Positions 1-9,298 are shown, counted from the first letter of the stretch. The stretch: DNA of 52,950 bases from Blastocatellia bacterium (GCA_025054955.1 JANWZE010000115.1:1-52950), one strand, 5' to 3'. Notes: generated by a model not told the origin, from the letters alone. Translations and numbers: made by a program.

Positions 1-1
1 C

Positions 2-682
2 CCTTATCGAGCGTTCGTGGATGAGATATTTGAGCGATTGCATGAGGATCAGGCACTGGGTGGACTGCACAAAAAGCGCATGCAGCAACAGCTCATCATC
101 GGGACCGCCCATCGGTTTCAGGGTAGCGAAGTGGACTATCTTGTGTTCGCTACTGTCGCCGGGGACAACGCCACCGATCATCAACGCCAGTGGATCGAAT
201 CGCCCAATCTGTTCAATGTCGCGATCACGCGAGCGCGGCGTCAGCTTCTGATTTTGGTCAGCCCCGCGTTCGAGCATCGGTTGTTTTTGACCAAGCAGCT
301 CCTGCGAACAGGGCCAGTGGTATCAGGAGCCATGCCGATCGAAAAGAATGCTCTGGCTGCTCGAATTGTGACGGAACTAGAACGGCGAGGACTGGGCTAC
401 CAGATGGGTTGTCGGTATCACGGGGATCCGGTGGATTTTCTGCAGGATCAAGACCCGCCCCATTGGGGGCTTCTGCTCTGTCCATGGGAGAGGGCCATAC
501 ATCTGTCTTCATTGAAGGCGCTGGAGCTATGGGATCATCAGCGCGCGCTCCGGCATCGTGGCGTGCGCACATGGGTCGTTTTTCCTCTGCCGTTGGATGA
601 ACTGCCCGATCACCTGATCGCAGCAGCACCTCGCCAGCCGCTCGCCTGGGGAGAAGACCGAGGGGAGCGACAGGGAAGCTAG
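2..682 (+). CDS. Superfamily 1 (DNA2/NAM7-like) helicase, C-terminal fragment
   Basis: This is the 3' end of a gene that enters from the left edge; the frame is open back to base 2, so the true start is outside the window. Helicase motif V-like residues (GTAHRFQGSEVDYLVF) and motif VI-like residues (NLFNVAITRARRQLLILV) identify the second RecA domain of a UvrD/DNA2/NAM7-type ATPase, which would couple ATP hydrolysis to nucleic-acid unwinding. About 110 residues follow motif VI. That tail has the rough look of a degenerate Vsr/DUF559-like nuclease fold: GDPVDFL, then a hydrophobic strand, then a helix with WDHQRALRHRGVRTWVVFP. No clear PD-(D/E)xK triad is visible, so the tail assignment is inference. 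The helicase call is firm; the biological role is unknown. Confidence 0.8.
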   Translation, partial: PYRAFVDEIFERLHEDQALGGLHKKRMQQQLIIGTAHRFQGSEVDYLVFATVAGDNATDHQRQWIESPNLFNVAITRARRQLLILVSPAFEHRLFLTKQLLRTGPVVSGAMPIEKNALAARIVTELERRGLGYQMGCRYHGDPVDFLQDQDPPHWGLLLCPWERAIHLSSLKALELWDHQRALRHRGVRTWVVFPLPLDELPDHLIAAAPRQPLAWGEDRGERQGS

Positions 683-1166
683 AAGCGGGCCTCGTGGACT
701 TATACCCGCCTGTTTTGCCTTACTCGAAGTGCGTGCAAGGCGAACGTGGTGGCCCTTCAGTGGCAACCGACCCGCTCTCCGAGTACCGCTTTTCTGTCAG
801 TCTTTCCTGGAGCTGCGTTTCGCGCTCTATGCACGCCACTTCTGAAGAGGGCTTGAGGAGGAGCTGTGCATTTCGTCCAGCCGACGCCCAGAACGATGAA
901 AATGGATCGCAGGCGGGAACGCCTGTGCCACATTCTTAGAGGGGTTTGCGAATGAGCTTACCCTGGGAGCGCATGCTTCCACCCTGCATGAGCCGGCAAA
1001 ATGCGGAACCCTCAGGCTAAAGGGAATTGAAAATTGCTCTAGAGGTATGATTCATCAATGAGCGACGATTAATTCACCGGCTCATCGGTCAATCGCTATA
1101 ACTCGATCATAGCGGCGGCCGAGCGCCGATGAATCAACCATCGCTCTTTTTTGTTCATCGCACAGC
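683..1166. other. Intergenic region with small palindrome and a copy of a dispersed repeat
   Basis: No convincing gene lies here between the helicase end and the convergent OmpA gene. Open frames in it lack ribosome sites and similarity. It holds a perfect hairpin at 910-925 (CAGGCG-GGAA-CGCCTG, with a GNRA-type loop) and one copy of a dispersed repeat at about 951-1046. No U-tract terminator was recognised for either flanking gene. Confidence 0.6.
951..1046. repeat. Dispersed ~90-bp repeat, copy 1
   Basis: The segment aligns over most of its length with 9577-9664. Shared blocks include TGGGAGCGC near the left end, GCATGA/TTAGCC, GCAAAATGCGGA versus GCAAGATGCGGA, and GCTAAAGG(G/C)AATTGAAAAT(T/C)GCTCTAG at the right. 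Both copies lie in gaps just beyond gene ends. No coding capacity or terminal inverted repeat was recognised. Confidence 0.7.
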
Positions 1167-3332
1167 TTACTGAGGCATCTCGGCCCCTCGTGGAACGATC
1201 CACATCTGAACGCGTCGGTTGCGTTTCGGATCGCCACTGGGATCAGGACGACCAGCTCCAAAGTCGCGCACGATGATTCGATTCGGGTCAATGCCTTTTT
1301 CTGTTTCTAAATAGCGTTTGACGTTTTCGGCGCGTTGGCGACTGACGTTGCGGCGTTCAGCTTTATCTTGATGGCCATCGAGCACGAGGATGGTTGTAGG
1401 ATCTTGCTGCAAGCGCAACGCCACGTCGTCTAAGATCGCCTTGTGCGTGTTATCAACGCGGGCGCTATTGAAATTAAACCTCAAATCATCGAGTTGGATT
1501 GGCAAGGGACGCGGCACCGATGAGACGCGGCAGGTTGTACTGGCGGCCGCCGAGCCACCCCGGCCATCGCTGACCCTCACCTGGATGACCACATCAACAG
1601 GTGGAGCGCCGGGGCCGGCTGTCACGTTCGTTGTATCAAGCGTGACAACAGGTCCAGAGCCGATGATCTGACCGGCTGAGGTTTGCCATTCGTAGGTGAG
1701 CGGGTCATTGTTTGGATCACTCGCGCGGGCTACCAGCCGGATGCGCTCTCCATCGGTGACCTGGCCTTGGATTTGCGGCTGACCGATGACAGTGCAGGAT
1801 TCAGGAGCGAAAGCAACCGTTGGATTGAGATTCGGCGGCGGCTGTGGGCTGTTGACCTTGATGGTCTGACTGGCCGAATCAGAACAGCCACGACCATCAT
1901 CCACAGTGACCGATACCTTAACCTCACGCGCCGGCGCGCCGACCGTCGGATTGACGCCGGTGGTATCCAATGAGACATTGGCGCCGGAGCCGATGATCTG
2001 GCCGGCAGTGGTTGTCCAGTTGTAGATCAAAACATCATTGTCCGGGTCGGTCGCGCGCGCGTAGAGTTGAACGCTCTCTCCGTCGGTGACCTCCAGTTTC
2101 TCAACTTCCAGATTAAGCGTCGGAGCCCGATTGGGCGGTGGTGGCTCAGCGCGAGGCGGCCGACGCCCATACCCGATGTGGAAGACAAATCCGTTGGCAT
2201 CATCAGCGCGAAGATTGATCGGTGTGAATGTCGGACTGATGACAACAGTGCGATCATCGGCGTTGGTCAGAAAGCCTTGCCAGGCGCCGCCCAAGTGCAC
2301 GCGGCCATGCCAAAGGAACAACCGCGCGCCAATGCGCAGGTCCATCGGGTTGACCGGATTCAGATTGGGCGTGCCGCCACCGACGTATACTGTGTTGTTC
2401 CATTCGACGATGTAAACCAGCGGCGTCCAGGGAGCGATTTCTAGGCCAGCGTTCAAGAGAAGTTCGTCGCGCCGATCAAGTAATGTGACGTCATGACGAC
2501 GCATGCTGCCGGTGAGCATATAACCGAAGTTCTGGTGAAACCTGATGCGCTGACGGAGGAAGTTTTGGCTCATGATGAGCATGGGACCGCCATCAACAGT
2601 GCCGGCGCCACGACCGTCAGCGAGCGCATCATAATGTCGCGCTGTAGGAATTTTGATCAGGCCGAGCGCGGCCAACGAAAAGCGCCTGTTCGGGTTCAGC
2701 AAATTGATCTTGAGGCCGGCGCTGGCATCGCCAAGCCCATTGGACGACATGCGTGGGCCGGCAGCATCAGCAAATGGGAAGAATGGAAATTCGTTGTAAT
2801 ACCCAGCCCGATTGAATGGTGACCGCACGCCGGTAATGGGCGTGCCGACAGCGCCTACGGGCGGCAGGATGCTGCCGGTCAGATTACCTGATCGCGGAAA
2901 GAAAGCAGCGCCACCACCTCGCCTGATAGGCTGACCAAACGCCACAAAGGGATCAGCCCCTCGCCCACCAAAGGTCAAGCGGAAGCGGTTGAAACTGGAG
3001 CCGCTGAGCAAAAACGGTTGCCGGGTTGTCACCTGTTGAAAGGCATTGATGTTGGCGAAAATTTCTAACCGCTGGGTCAGGCCCAACGTGAAATTGACGG
3101 GAACACGATTGATGTCAAGGTCGCCGGGGTCGCGGTCGTAATTGTGCCAAAACACACCAAAACTGTACTGGCCACGTGGCAGCGTGCGCGTGGTGAACGT
3201 TTGAAATAACCCTGTGCCACCTGTAACGGTCGGGGCTGTTTGATAACATGGATCAATGCAATCCGAGGTTTGAGCCAGCATTGTCGTGCGAGCAAAAAAC
3301 ATTATCACAAGAACGAGCGCGAATCGTTTCAT
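1167..3332 (-). CDS. OmpA-family outer-membrane protein with two PKD/Ig-like repeats
   Basis: This is a predicted 721-residue envelope protein. The start at 3332 is chosen because GGAGG lies 6-8 bases upstream and the reading then begins with a signal peptide (MKRFALVLVIMFFARTTMLAQ). Residues ~30-395 are rich in alternating beta segments and look like an outer-membrane barrel or beta-sandwich. Two related Ig/PKD-like repeats follow at about 400-500 and 500-605, sharing TDPDND/SDPNND and AGQIIGSG motifs. Residues ~610-720 form an OmpA/MotB peptidoglycan-binding domain (FNFNSA, LDGHQD, SRQRAENVKRYL, NRRVQM). The likely role is anchoring the outer membrane to peptidoglycan. It is the last gene before a convergent gap, 36 bp after mqnA. 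Confidence 0.85.
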   Translation of the reverse strand: MKRFALVLVIMFFARTTMLAQTSDCIDPCYQTAPTVTGGTGLFQTFTTRTLPRGQYSFGVFWHNYDRDPGDLDINRVPVNFTLGLTQRLEIFANINAFQQVTTRQPFLLSGSSFNRFRLTFGGRGADPFVAFGQPIRRGGGAAFFPRSGNLTGSILPPVGAVGTPITGVRSPFNRAGYYNEFPFFPFADAAGPRMSSNGLGDASAGLKINLLNPNRRFSLAALGLIKIPTARHYDALADGRGAGTVDGGPMLIMSQNFLRQRIRFHQNFGYMLTGSMRRHDVTLLDRRDELLLNAGLEIAPWTPLVYIVEWNNTVYVGGGTPNLNPVNPMDLRIGARLFLWHGRVHLGGAWQGFLTNADDRTVVISPTFTPINLRADDANGFVFHIGYGRRPPRAEPPPPNRAPTLNLEVEKLEVTDGESVQLYARATDPDNDVLIYNWTTTAGQIIGSGANVSLDTTGVNPTVGAPAREVKVSVTVDDGRGCSDSASQTIKVNSPQPPPNLNPTVAFAPESCTVIGQPQIQGQVTDGERIRLVARASDPNNDPLTYEWQTSAGQIIGSGPVVTLDTTNVTAGPGAPPVDVVIQVRVSDGRGGSAAASTTCRVSSVPRPLPIQLDDLRFNFNSARVDNTHKAILDDVALRLQQDPTTILVLDGHQDKAERRNVSRQRAENVKRYLETEKGIDPNRIIVRDFGAGRPDPSGDPKRNRRVQMWIVPRGAEMPQ

Positions 3333-3368
3333 GGCGACCTCCGTTAGGGCATTGAGCATCGTGTACCT

Positions 3369-4211
3369 TCAAACATCAACTGTCACTTCATAAAACCTGA
3401 TTGGATTGAGAACATCAATCAGATTGACCCGCCAGGCTAATGTGTAGAAATGGTTGAGTCCGCTAAGACACCCGTGGTTCAGGTCGTAGACCAGAGAACG
3501 AGTCAAATAATCGTGGACCAGCTCGTAGGGAAGCTGTAAGCGATTGACCGCTTCATCAATAATGTGAGGCAAACTGCTCCCCGCTTCCTTCTTGACAAGA
3601 GAAAAATCAATGCCTGCCATCCGATCAACTGATTCCCGACGGATAGCCCACACGGCAAAAACGAACGGCAATCCGGTTAGTTGCTTCCAGAGCTCTCCCC
3701 AGTCGGTGATCTGAGGAGAGGTAGGAGACGGCAGATGCACTGAATGATGATAGGCCAGCAGCGCCGGGTCGCCGATCAGTAACGCCGCGTCGGCTTTGCG
3801 AAGCATCTCCACCAGATGCGGCGGATGCGGCTCAAACCGAACCTCTCGCCGTTGAAAGTGGCGGAAATAAATCATCGTTAAGGCAGCGCCCGTGCGCGAG
3901 GACAAATCCAGCGATACGGAGTTGACTTCTTCGAGCGGTTTTTGATGAACAAGGATGACACTGCGCACAGGGCCGTCAGCAGCCACGGCAAGGCCCGGCA
4001 CAATCAGCACATCATCCAAGCGCTGGTACTCAATCGAGGGAATGAGAGCAGCGTCCACCTGTTTCTGTCGAAGCATATCAGCGCATCGGGCCGGGGCGAC
4101 ATCCGCGATGAACTCGCAGCTACGGCGATGGGAACCATACATGAAACTCCAACAGAGCGGCAAGGAGTTCAAATAGGTGGATGCAGCGATCTTTGGTTTA
4201 CTCAGCCCCAT
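3369..4211 (-). CDS. mqnA: Chorismate dehydratase MqnA (futalosine menaquinone pathway)
   Basis: The 280-residue product resembles MqnA, a periplasmic-binding-protein-fold enzyme that dehydrates chorismate to 3-[(1-carboxyvinyl)oxy]benzoate, the first committed step of the futalosine route to menaquinone. Family-like features are the N-terminal YLNSLPL, the segment VDAALIPSIEYQRL, the region LDLSSRTGAALTMIYFRHF and ALLIGDPALLAY. Length matches the family. The start has a weak GGAAG 11 bases upstream. It follows the ribA-yggSTU operon by 68 bp on the same strand and may be read through from it. No other mqn gene is in the window, so the pathway is inferred from this one gene. Confidence 0.85.
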   Translation of the reverse strand: MGLSKPKIAASTYLNSLPLCWSFMYGSHRRSCEFIADVAPARCADMLRQKQVDAALIPSIEYQRLDDVLIVPGLAVAADGPVRSVILVHQKPLEEVNSVSLDLSSRTGAALTMIYFRHFQRREVRFEPHPPHLVEMLRKADAALLIGDPALLAYHHSVHLPSPTSPQITDWGELWKQLTGLPFVFAVWAIRRESVDRMAGIDFSLVKKEAGSSLPHIIDEAVNRLQLPYELVHDYLTRSLVYDLNHGCLSGLNHFYTLAWRVNLIDVLNPIRFYEVTVDV

Positions 4212-4279
4212 TCAGTTTATTGCTTCCGTCTCTCAGTGAAGCGTTATACTAGCCAAAAGGATATAGCTTTAGCAAGTTG

Positions 4280-4618
4280 TTATTTGGTATTGGTGGTTTG
4301 TTGTTCATTGAGCAGTTGAAGTCGGGTTGAACCTTCTCTGTTGAGCGTTTCAAGCAACGCTGATGGAGTGATTCCCTTGACGTGAATGGTTTTTCTTCGG
4401 TACGTGACTCCGGCGATGATCGTGATGGCGGAGCGACGAACGCCAAGCCATTTAGCGAGCCAGCGAATGCATTCTTGATTGGCTCGACCGGCCAGAGCCG
4501 GCGCAACAATGCGAAGCTTGATAGCTCCATCGAGCTCGCCGATAAGTTCGGTTCGGCTCGCGCCCAGTTGAACGATGACCTCAAGAGTGACGCCCCAGTC
4601 GCGGCTGCTGACTTTCAT
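4280..4618 (-). CDS. yggU: DUF167 / YggU family protein
   Basis: This 112-residue protein matches the UPF0235/YggU family, whose biochemical role is unknown. The characteristic features are the LRIVAPALAGRANQECIRWLAKWLGV core (a K-x-x-x-P-P-V-x-G-x-A-N-like motif) and the later strand AITIIAGVTYRRKTIHVKGI. The start lies five bases after the stop of the YggT-like gene and has no obvious ribosome site, which fits translational coupling. The yggS-yggT-yggU order is the same as in Escherichia coli. Confidence 0.8.
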   Translation of the reverse strand: MKVSSRDWGVTLEVIVQLGASRTELIGELDGAIKLRIVAPALAGRANQECIRWLAKWLGVRRSAITIIAGVTYRRKTIHVKGITPSALLETLNREGSTRLQLLNEQQTTNTK

Positions 4619-4623
4619 CGCGC

Positions 4624-5220
4624 TTAAAACATGAGCGCCCGAATCGCCTCCGATAGCAACGACAAGATCATAATCGCGATCAGCGGCGAGATGTCAATCA
4701 CGCCAACGGGAGGGATCATCCGCCGAAATGGGCTGAGCACCGGTTCGCTCATTCGCATAACAAAGCGGCTCAGCCTGTAGCCGTAAACGCCAACCCAGGA
4801 GAAAACAACGTGCACAACAATGCATGTTGTCACCAACGCTAGGCCGCCTAGCACAACGGCGCCCAGACAACGCCACAATCCCGGCAGGCTCTCACCTGCC
4901 AAAATGAAGCTAAGACCATTGAGCATGAGATAGGTAACCTCATGAAATTGACCCAGGAGTCCGAGCAAAAAATAGGCGATGACAATGACGAGTACGATCA
5001 GCAGAATGGGCGCTAAATCTTTGCCTGCATGCATGCCGAGGGGATTTCGGCGAAGAGGCGCAATCATCGGTTCCGTCAGGCGGAGGACATGGTAGGCTAG
5101 TGTTCCAAATGGGTTCAGGTTGAGCCATTTGATCAACAGACGTAAGAGGATCAGGGCAATGACAACACCAACACCAATACGGATCATCCACGCAGCTAGA
5201 GCGAAAATACCATCAATCAT
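4624..5220 (-). CDS. yggT: YggT family integral membrane protein
   Basis: The 198-residue protein consists of two YGGT repeats, each with two hydrophobic segments. The loops carry the family pattern R-x-S/T-E-P-x-x-x-P-x-R: RLTEPMIAPLRR at about residue 50 and RMSEPVLSPFRRMIPP at about residue 155. It is predicted to sit in the inner membrane; relatives have been linked to osmotic stress and, in other lineages, to division or thylakoid biogenesis. It is spaced four bases from yggS and five from yggU within one operon. Confidence 0.85.
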   Translation of the reverse strand: MIDGIFALAAWMIRIGVGVVIALILLRLLIKWLNLNPFGTLAYHVLRLTEPMIAPLRRNPLGMHAGKDLAPILLIVLVIVIAYFLLGLLGQFHEVTYLMLNGLSFILAGESLPGLWRCLGAVVLGGLALVTTCIVVHVVFSWVGVYGYRLSRFVMRMSEPVLSPFRRMIPPVGVIDISPLIAIMILSLLSEAIRALMF

Positions 5221-5224
5221 TCAA

Positions 5225-5941
5225 TCACTCCTGGACCGGACGCGGCCCCCAGATGGCTGTTCCAAGGCGAACCAACGTGGCGCCTTCTTCAATAGCAATT
5301 TCGTAATCGTGGCTCATGCCCATTGACAGACCGTTGACCTGATACTCAACTAGCCGTTGTTGGTTCAACCGATCTCTCAGCAGACGAAGCTCTCGGAAAT
5401 AAGGCCTGACGTCCTCAGCGCGCTCAAAAAAGGGAGGCACGGTCATCAACCCCTCCAAGCGAAGATGGGCGCATTGAGCGACGCTGCGGGCAAGCTCGAA
5501 CAGCTCATGAGGGAGGATACCCGATTTGGTTGCCGACGGGTCTGTTTTGACTTCGATATAAATTGGCACAGTCCGTTTGGCTTCGGCCGCTAGGCGATTG
5601 AGTTGGTGAGCTAATCGCTCGCTATCAACCGTTTGAATTACGTCGAATAGCTCCATCGCGCGACGCGCCTTATTGGATTGCAAATGGCCAATCAGGTGCC
5701 AGGTTGAGGCCCGGCGCAGCGCGACCGGGAGGTTTTTCAGCTTGGCTTCGGCTTCCTGCACGCGATTCTCTCCAAAATGACGGAGCCCTAGCTCGATGGC
5801 TTGCTCAATGAGCTGTGATGGAACTGTTTTAGTAGCAGCCACCAGCGTGACATCCTCAGGCCGCCGCCCCGCGCGACGCGCTGCCACGGCAATTCGTTCC
5901 ATGACCTGGTGAATGCGGACATGAAGATCAGCGCGGTTCAT
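5225..5941 (-). CDS. yggS: YggS/PROSC family PLP-binding protein (PLP homeostasis)
   Basis: The 238-residue product is a fold-type III PLP-binding protein related to YggS and human PLPBP. It is thought to buffer pyridoxal phosphate rather than to catalyse a reaction. The PLP lysine sits in [11 protein letters not shown] near residue 37, followed by the family motif [13 protein letters not shown], the strand [13 protein letters not shown], the [19 protein letters not shown] phosphate-binding region and the C-terminal [11 protein letters not shown]. The start overlaps the ribA stop by four bases (ATGA), indicating coupled translation. Confidence 0.9.
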   Translation of the reverse strand: MNRADLHVRIHQVMERIAVAARRAGRRPEDVTLVAATKTVPSQLIEQAIELGLRHFGENRVQEAEAKLKNLPVALRRASTWHLIGHLQSNKARRAMELFDVIQTVDSERLAHQLNRLAAEAKRTVPIYIEVKTDPSATKSGILPHELFELARSVAQCAHLRLEGLMTVPPFFERAEDVRPYFRELRLLRDRLNQQRLVEYQVNGLSMGMSHDYEIAIEEGATLVRLGTAIWGPRPVQE

Positions 5942-6609
5942 TGGTCATGTTGTAGCTGAAATGAGAGCAGGTGCCCCATTTTTTCCTTTTTGGTCTGCAA
6001 GTACCGAATCATCTCTCCAATCGGTTCAACCTCCAAGGGGATGCGCTCAACAACCTGGATACCGGCTTTCTGCAACGCACGCAGCTTATCGGGATTGTTC
6101 GACAGCAGACGAATGCGTTGCAGGCCGAGCGCATTCAAGATAGCGGCACACTCTTCGTAGGAGCGTTCGTCAACGTCAAATCCGAGCGAGAGATTCGCTT
6201 CGACGGTGTCCAGGCCCTGATCCTGCAACGCGTAAGCGCGAATTTTATTGAGAATACCAATGCCTCGACCTTCTTGATATTGGTAGATGATGACGCCGTA
6301 GCCTTCTTGTTCGATCATCTCCATTGCGCGACGCAACTGGCGGCCGCAATCGCATTTGATCGAGTGAAAGACATCGCCGGTTATGCATTGAGAATGAATC
6401 CGGACGAGGCATGAACGCGGACATGGCAACTGCCCCTTGACCAACACGACATATTCCTCGCCACTCTGTCGGGCGATGAAACCCATCAGCCGGAAGACGC
6501 CGACTTCAGTTGGCAGCCGCGCCTCGGCTACTTTTTCAACCAAATTCCTCGGTGAATTGAGTCGCTCACCATTGGGTTGTGATTGTTCGTCTGTTCTCAA
6601 CGCGCTCAT
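5938..6609 (-). CDS. ribA: GTP cyclohydrolase II
   Basis: The product converts GTP to 2,5-diamino-6-ribosylamino-4(3H)-pyrimidinone 5'-phosphate, the first step of riboflavin synthesis. The zinc site appears as C-x10-C-x-C ([18 protein letters not shown]), followed by [15 protein letters not shown] and the C-terminal nucleotide-binding region [13 protein letters not shown] chose the ATG at 6609 (223 residues) because AGGG lies about seven bases upstream; the frame stays open to a GTG at 6678, but that start has no ribosome site and adds a non-conserved leader. It is a stand-alone RibA without a fused RibB domain, and it heads the yggSTU operon. Confidence 0.88.
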   Translation of the reverse strand: MSALRTDEQSQPNGERLNSPRNLVEKVAEARLPTEVGVFRLMGFIARQSGEEYVVLVKGQLPCPRSCLVRIHSQCITGDVFHSIKCDCGRQLRRAMEMIEQEGYGVIIYQYQEGRGIGILNKIRAYALQDQGLDTVEANLSLGFDVDERSYEECAAILNALGLQRIRLLSNNPDKLRALQKAGIQVVERIPLEVEPIGEMIRYLQTKKEKMGHLLSFQLQHDQ

Positions 6610-6753
6610 CGTTGAATCCCTGAAAATGCTAGCGTGCATTCGAGCGAGTGCCGCCTGAGCACATGCTCGACTTGGCACGAACTCTTCCGCTTACTATCAA
6701 TCGTTACACATACAACAAGAGTGCGTAATTATGACATAGCCCCAAGATTCCGT

Positions 6754-6783
6754 AAACATGGGGACTCTAAACATGGGGACTCT
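6754..6783. repeat. Perfect 15-bp tandem duplication upstream of purF
   Basis: AAACATGGGGACTCT occurs twice head to tail with no mismatch, ending seven bases before the putative purF -35 element. Confidence 0.9.
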
Positions 6784-6789
6784 CGTTGA

Positions 6790-6818
6790 TTGACTTCGTC
6801 ACCCAACTGAGATAAAAC
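6790..6818 (+). promoter_or_regulatory. Putative sigma-70-type promoter of purF
   Basis: TTGACT at 6790-6795 and TAAAAC at 6813-6818 are separated by 17 bp, giving a predicted leader of about 35 bases before the purF ATG. No purine riboswitch was recognised. Confidence 0.4.
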
Positions 6819-6857
6819 TTACCCTCACCAGATGACTCCCTAGGGGTTAGGCAAGAC

Positions 6858-8267
6858 ATGCGCGACAAATTTCATGATGAGTGTGGCGTGTTTGGCATCT
6901 TCAATCATGAACACGCAGCTCAACTCACCTATCTTGGGTTGTATGCTTTGCAACATCGTGGGCAGGAATCAGCCGGCATCGTCGCATCAGACGGGCAGTC
7001 ACTGTCGGCCATCCGTGGCATGGGTTACGTCAGCGAGGTCTTCGATGAAGCGGCGTTGGACCGATTGCCGGGACGTTTGGCGATCGGCCATGTTCGTTAC
7101 TCAACGGCTGGCGAAGTGAGTCTGCGCGAAGCGCAACCGTTCCTCGTGTCCTATCATGGCGGGCAAATCGCCCTTTGCCATAACGGGAATATCCCCCACG
7201 CCCTGAGAATGCGGCAACGGCTGGAGCAAGAAGGAGCCATCTTTCAATCAACCAGTGATACCGAAGTCACCTTGCACTTAATCGCGCGCTCTGGCGCATC
7301 AGACATCCTGTCGGCGTTTGTTGAAGCCCTCATGAAACTCGAGGGAGCATATTCGATGTTATTGGCAACGCCAACGACGCTGATCGCTGCGCGTGACCCC
7401 AGAGGGTTTCGTCCACTCTCGCTCGGTCAAGTGAATGGCGCGTATGTGCTGGCCTCTGAAAGCTGCGCATTTGATCTGATTGGCGCCTCGCTCATCCGCG
7501 ATGTCGAACCAGGCGAAGTGCTCAAGATTGACGAACACGGCGTGCAATCCTTCTTCCCGTTTCCACGCGTGAGGCCGACACAGTGCATCTTTGAACACGT
7601 CTATTTCTCTCGTCCGGATAGCATCGTCTATGCGCGCTCGGTCAGTCAGTCGCGCTATCAACTGGGGCGGCTATTGGCTCGCGAGCATCCTGCCGACGTA
7701 GACATGGTTGTTCCCATTCCTGATTCTGGCGTCGCGGCTGCTATCGGGTATGCTGCTGAATCAGGCTTGCCGTTGCGCTTCGGCCTGATCCGCAACCATT
7801 ATGTCGGACGGACATTCATCGAGCCTAAGGCAGCGATTCGCCACCTGCGCGTGAAAGTGAAACTCAATCCCGTGCGTGACCTGCTAAAGGACCGCCGCGT
7901 CGTGCTCGTGGATGATTCCATCGTGCGCGGGACCACTTGCCAAGAGATTGTTCAGATGGTGCGCGCCGCCGGCGCTCGTGAAGTCCATCTGCGCATTAGT
8001 AGCCCTCCGACCATTGCCCCGTGTTATTACGGCATTGACACGCCCCGCAAGGCCGAGTTGATTGCAGCTCAACACACGGTTGAAGAGATCCGCCAATTTG
8101 TCGGCGCGGACAGCTTAGGCTACCTGAGTTATCTGTCTCTGCTTGAGGCCTGCGGCGATCGAGCTGATACGCGATATTGCACGGCATGTTTTACCGGTCG
8201 CTACCCAACGGAGATTGACACCGTGCATGAAATGAGAGGTCTGCTGGCACGAGCTAGTCAGTGCTGA
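6858..8267 (+). CDS. purF: Amidophosphoribosyltransferase PurF (Fe-S type)
   Basis: This 469-residue enzyme makes 5-phosphoribosylamine from PRPP and glutamine, the first committed step of purine synthesis. The N-terminal nucleophile glutaminase domain starts at Cys9 in DECGVFGIF after an eight-residue propeptide-like stretch and continues with LYALQHRGQESAGI. The phosphoribosyltransferase domain carries the PRPP loop VVLVDDSIVRGTT near residue 350. Cysteines in PTIAPCYYG and at the C terminus (YCTACFTGRYP) match the [4Fe-4S]-containing Bacillus-type enzymes. It is transcribed away from ribA and lies 48 bp ahead of the ComEC-like gene. Confidence 0.95.
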   Translation: MRDKFHDECGVFGIFNHEHAAQLTYLGLYALQHRGQESAGIVASDGQSLSAIRGMGYVSEVFDEAALDRLPGRLAIGHVRYSTAGEVSLREAQPFLVSYHGGQIALCHNGNIPHALRMRQRLEQEGAIFQSTSDTEVTLHLIARSGASDILSAFVEALMKLEGAYSMLLATPTTLIAARDPRGFRPLSLGQVNGAYVLASESCAFDLIGASLIRDVEPGEVLKIDEHGVQSFFPFPRVRPTQCIFEHVYFSRPDSIVYARSVSQSRYQLGRLLAREHPADVDMVVPIPDSGVAAAIGYAAESGLPLRFGLIRNHYVGRTFIEPKAAIRHLRVKVKLNPVRDLLKDRRVVLVDDSIVRGTTCQEIVQMVRAAGAREVHLRISSPPTIAPCYYGIDTPRKAELIAAQHTVEEIRQFVGADSLGYLSYLSLLEACGDRADTRYCTACFTGRYPTEIDTVHEMRGLLARASQC

Positions 8268-8315
8268 AGCTTCCATCATGGCTGATCACAGCCGTGGTTG
8301 AGCAAGCGAATTTCT

Positions 8316-9296
8316 ATGATGAATCGTCTGACACGAGTTTGTTGGGTGGTTGCCCTGCTGATCATCTGCGGGGCAGTCAGTCAATGTCGCAAACTACACG
8401 ACACGAGTGAAACACAAGAATCCTCTTCCAATCACTTGGTCATTCGTGCCATTGACGTGGGGCAAGGCGATAGCTTCCTGTTAACATCGCCGGCGAGGAA
8501 ACATGTCCTAATTGATGCAGGGCCGCCTGACATGAGCCAGTCGCTCGTGAATACTTTGGTAGCTGCCGGTGTGCGTCAGCTCGATCTAGTAGTTGCCACA
8601 CATCCTCACGCGGACCATATCGGCGGAATGGCTCGCGTGCTTGATGCCATCCCAGTGAAACTGTTTCTTGATAGTGGTCAGCCGTATTCAACAAAAACCT
8701 ATACGAATATGCTCAAGAAGATCCAGCAAAAAAACATCCGATTCCTCACTGCCGAGGCTGGCCAAGAATTTGAACTCGACGCGGGGATCAAACTCCACGT
8801 GCTGGCTCCCCGTAAGCCGTTTATCACAGAGTCGCAAGGAAGCGTGCACAACGCTAATTCAATCGTGATTCGATTGACCTACGGCTCATTCGCAATGCTC
8901 CTGACCGGCGACAGCGAGCAAGAAACCGAACGCCGCCTTCTCGCTGAGCGAACAGACCTGTCAGCCACCGTTCTGAAAGTAGCTCATCATGGCTCGAAAT
9001 ACTCCACCACCTTAGCCTTTCTCAGAGCTGTGCAACCGGAAGTGGCCATTATTTCCTGTGGCGCTGACAATGAATATGGTCATCCAGCTCAACGAACACT
9101 TGACCGCCTCAGGTCTGTAGTTCGTACCCTGCATCGAACCGACCTGGAAGGAACCATCACGATTTATACCGACGGTGCTTCCTATCATATCGAAACCGAA
9201 CGGACTGCCTACAGTGACTTGTGGGCCGGCCGCTCACCACAACGTGATGATGGCAGCAACCAGCCCGCTCGTATGATGGATGCACCCATGAGGTGA
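8316..9296 (+). CDS. ComEC/Rec2-type secreted metallo-beta-lactamase-fold protein
   Basis: The product is about 326 residues and has the hydrolase part of ComEC without the DNA channel. It opens with a hydrophobic leader (RVCWVVALLIICGAVSQC) that could be a signal peptide or anchor. The binuclear metal motif THPHADHIGGM lies near residue 95, preceded by AIDVGQGDSFLL and VLIDAGP and followed by AMLLTGDSEQE and KVAHHGSKYSTT, all typical of ComEC-like hydrolases. I chose the ATG at 8316; a TTG six codons earlier is possible. The likely substrate is an extracellular nucleic acid or phosphodiester, which is inference. It overlaps the region of the DUF3006 gene start and probably shares its transcript. 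Confidence 0.85.
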   Translation: MMNRLTRVCWVVALLIICGAVSQCRKLHDTSETQESSSNHLVIRAIDVGQGDSFLLTSPARKHVLIDAGPPDMSQSLVNTLVAAGVRQLDLVVATHPHADHIGGMARVLDAIPVKLFLDSGQPYSTKTYTNMLKKIQQKNIRFLTAEAGQEFELDAGIKLHVLAPRKPFITESQGSVHNANSIVIRLTYGSFAMLLTGDSEQETERRLLAERTDLSATVLKVAHHGSKYSTTLAFLRAVQPEVAIISCGADNEYGHPAQRTLDRLRSVVRTLHRTDLEGTITIYTDGASYHIETERTAYSDLWAGRSPQRDDGSNQPARMMDAPMR

Positions 9297-9298
9297 TT

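Noticed and set aside
694-939. Small open frame between the helicase and OmpA genes.
   Set aside because: No ribosome site, no recognisable family and low-complexity composition; it runs through a palindrome.
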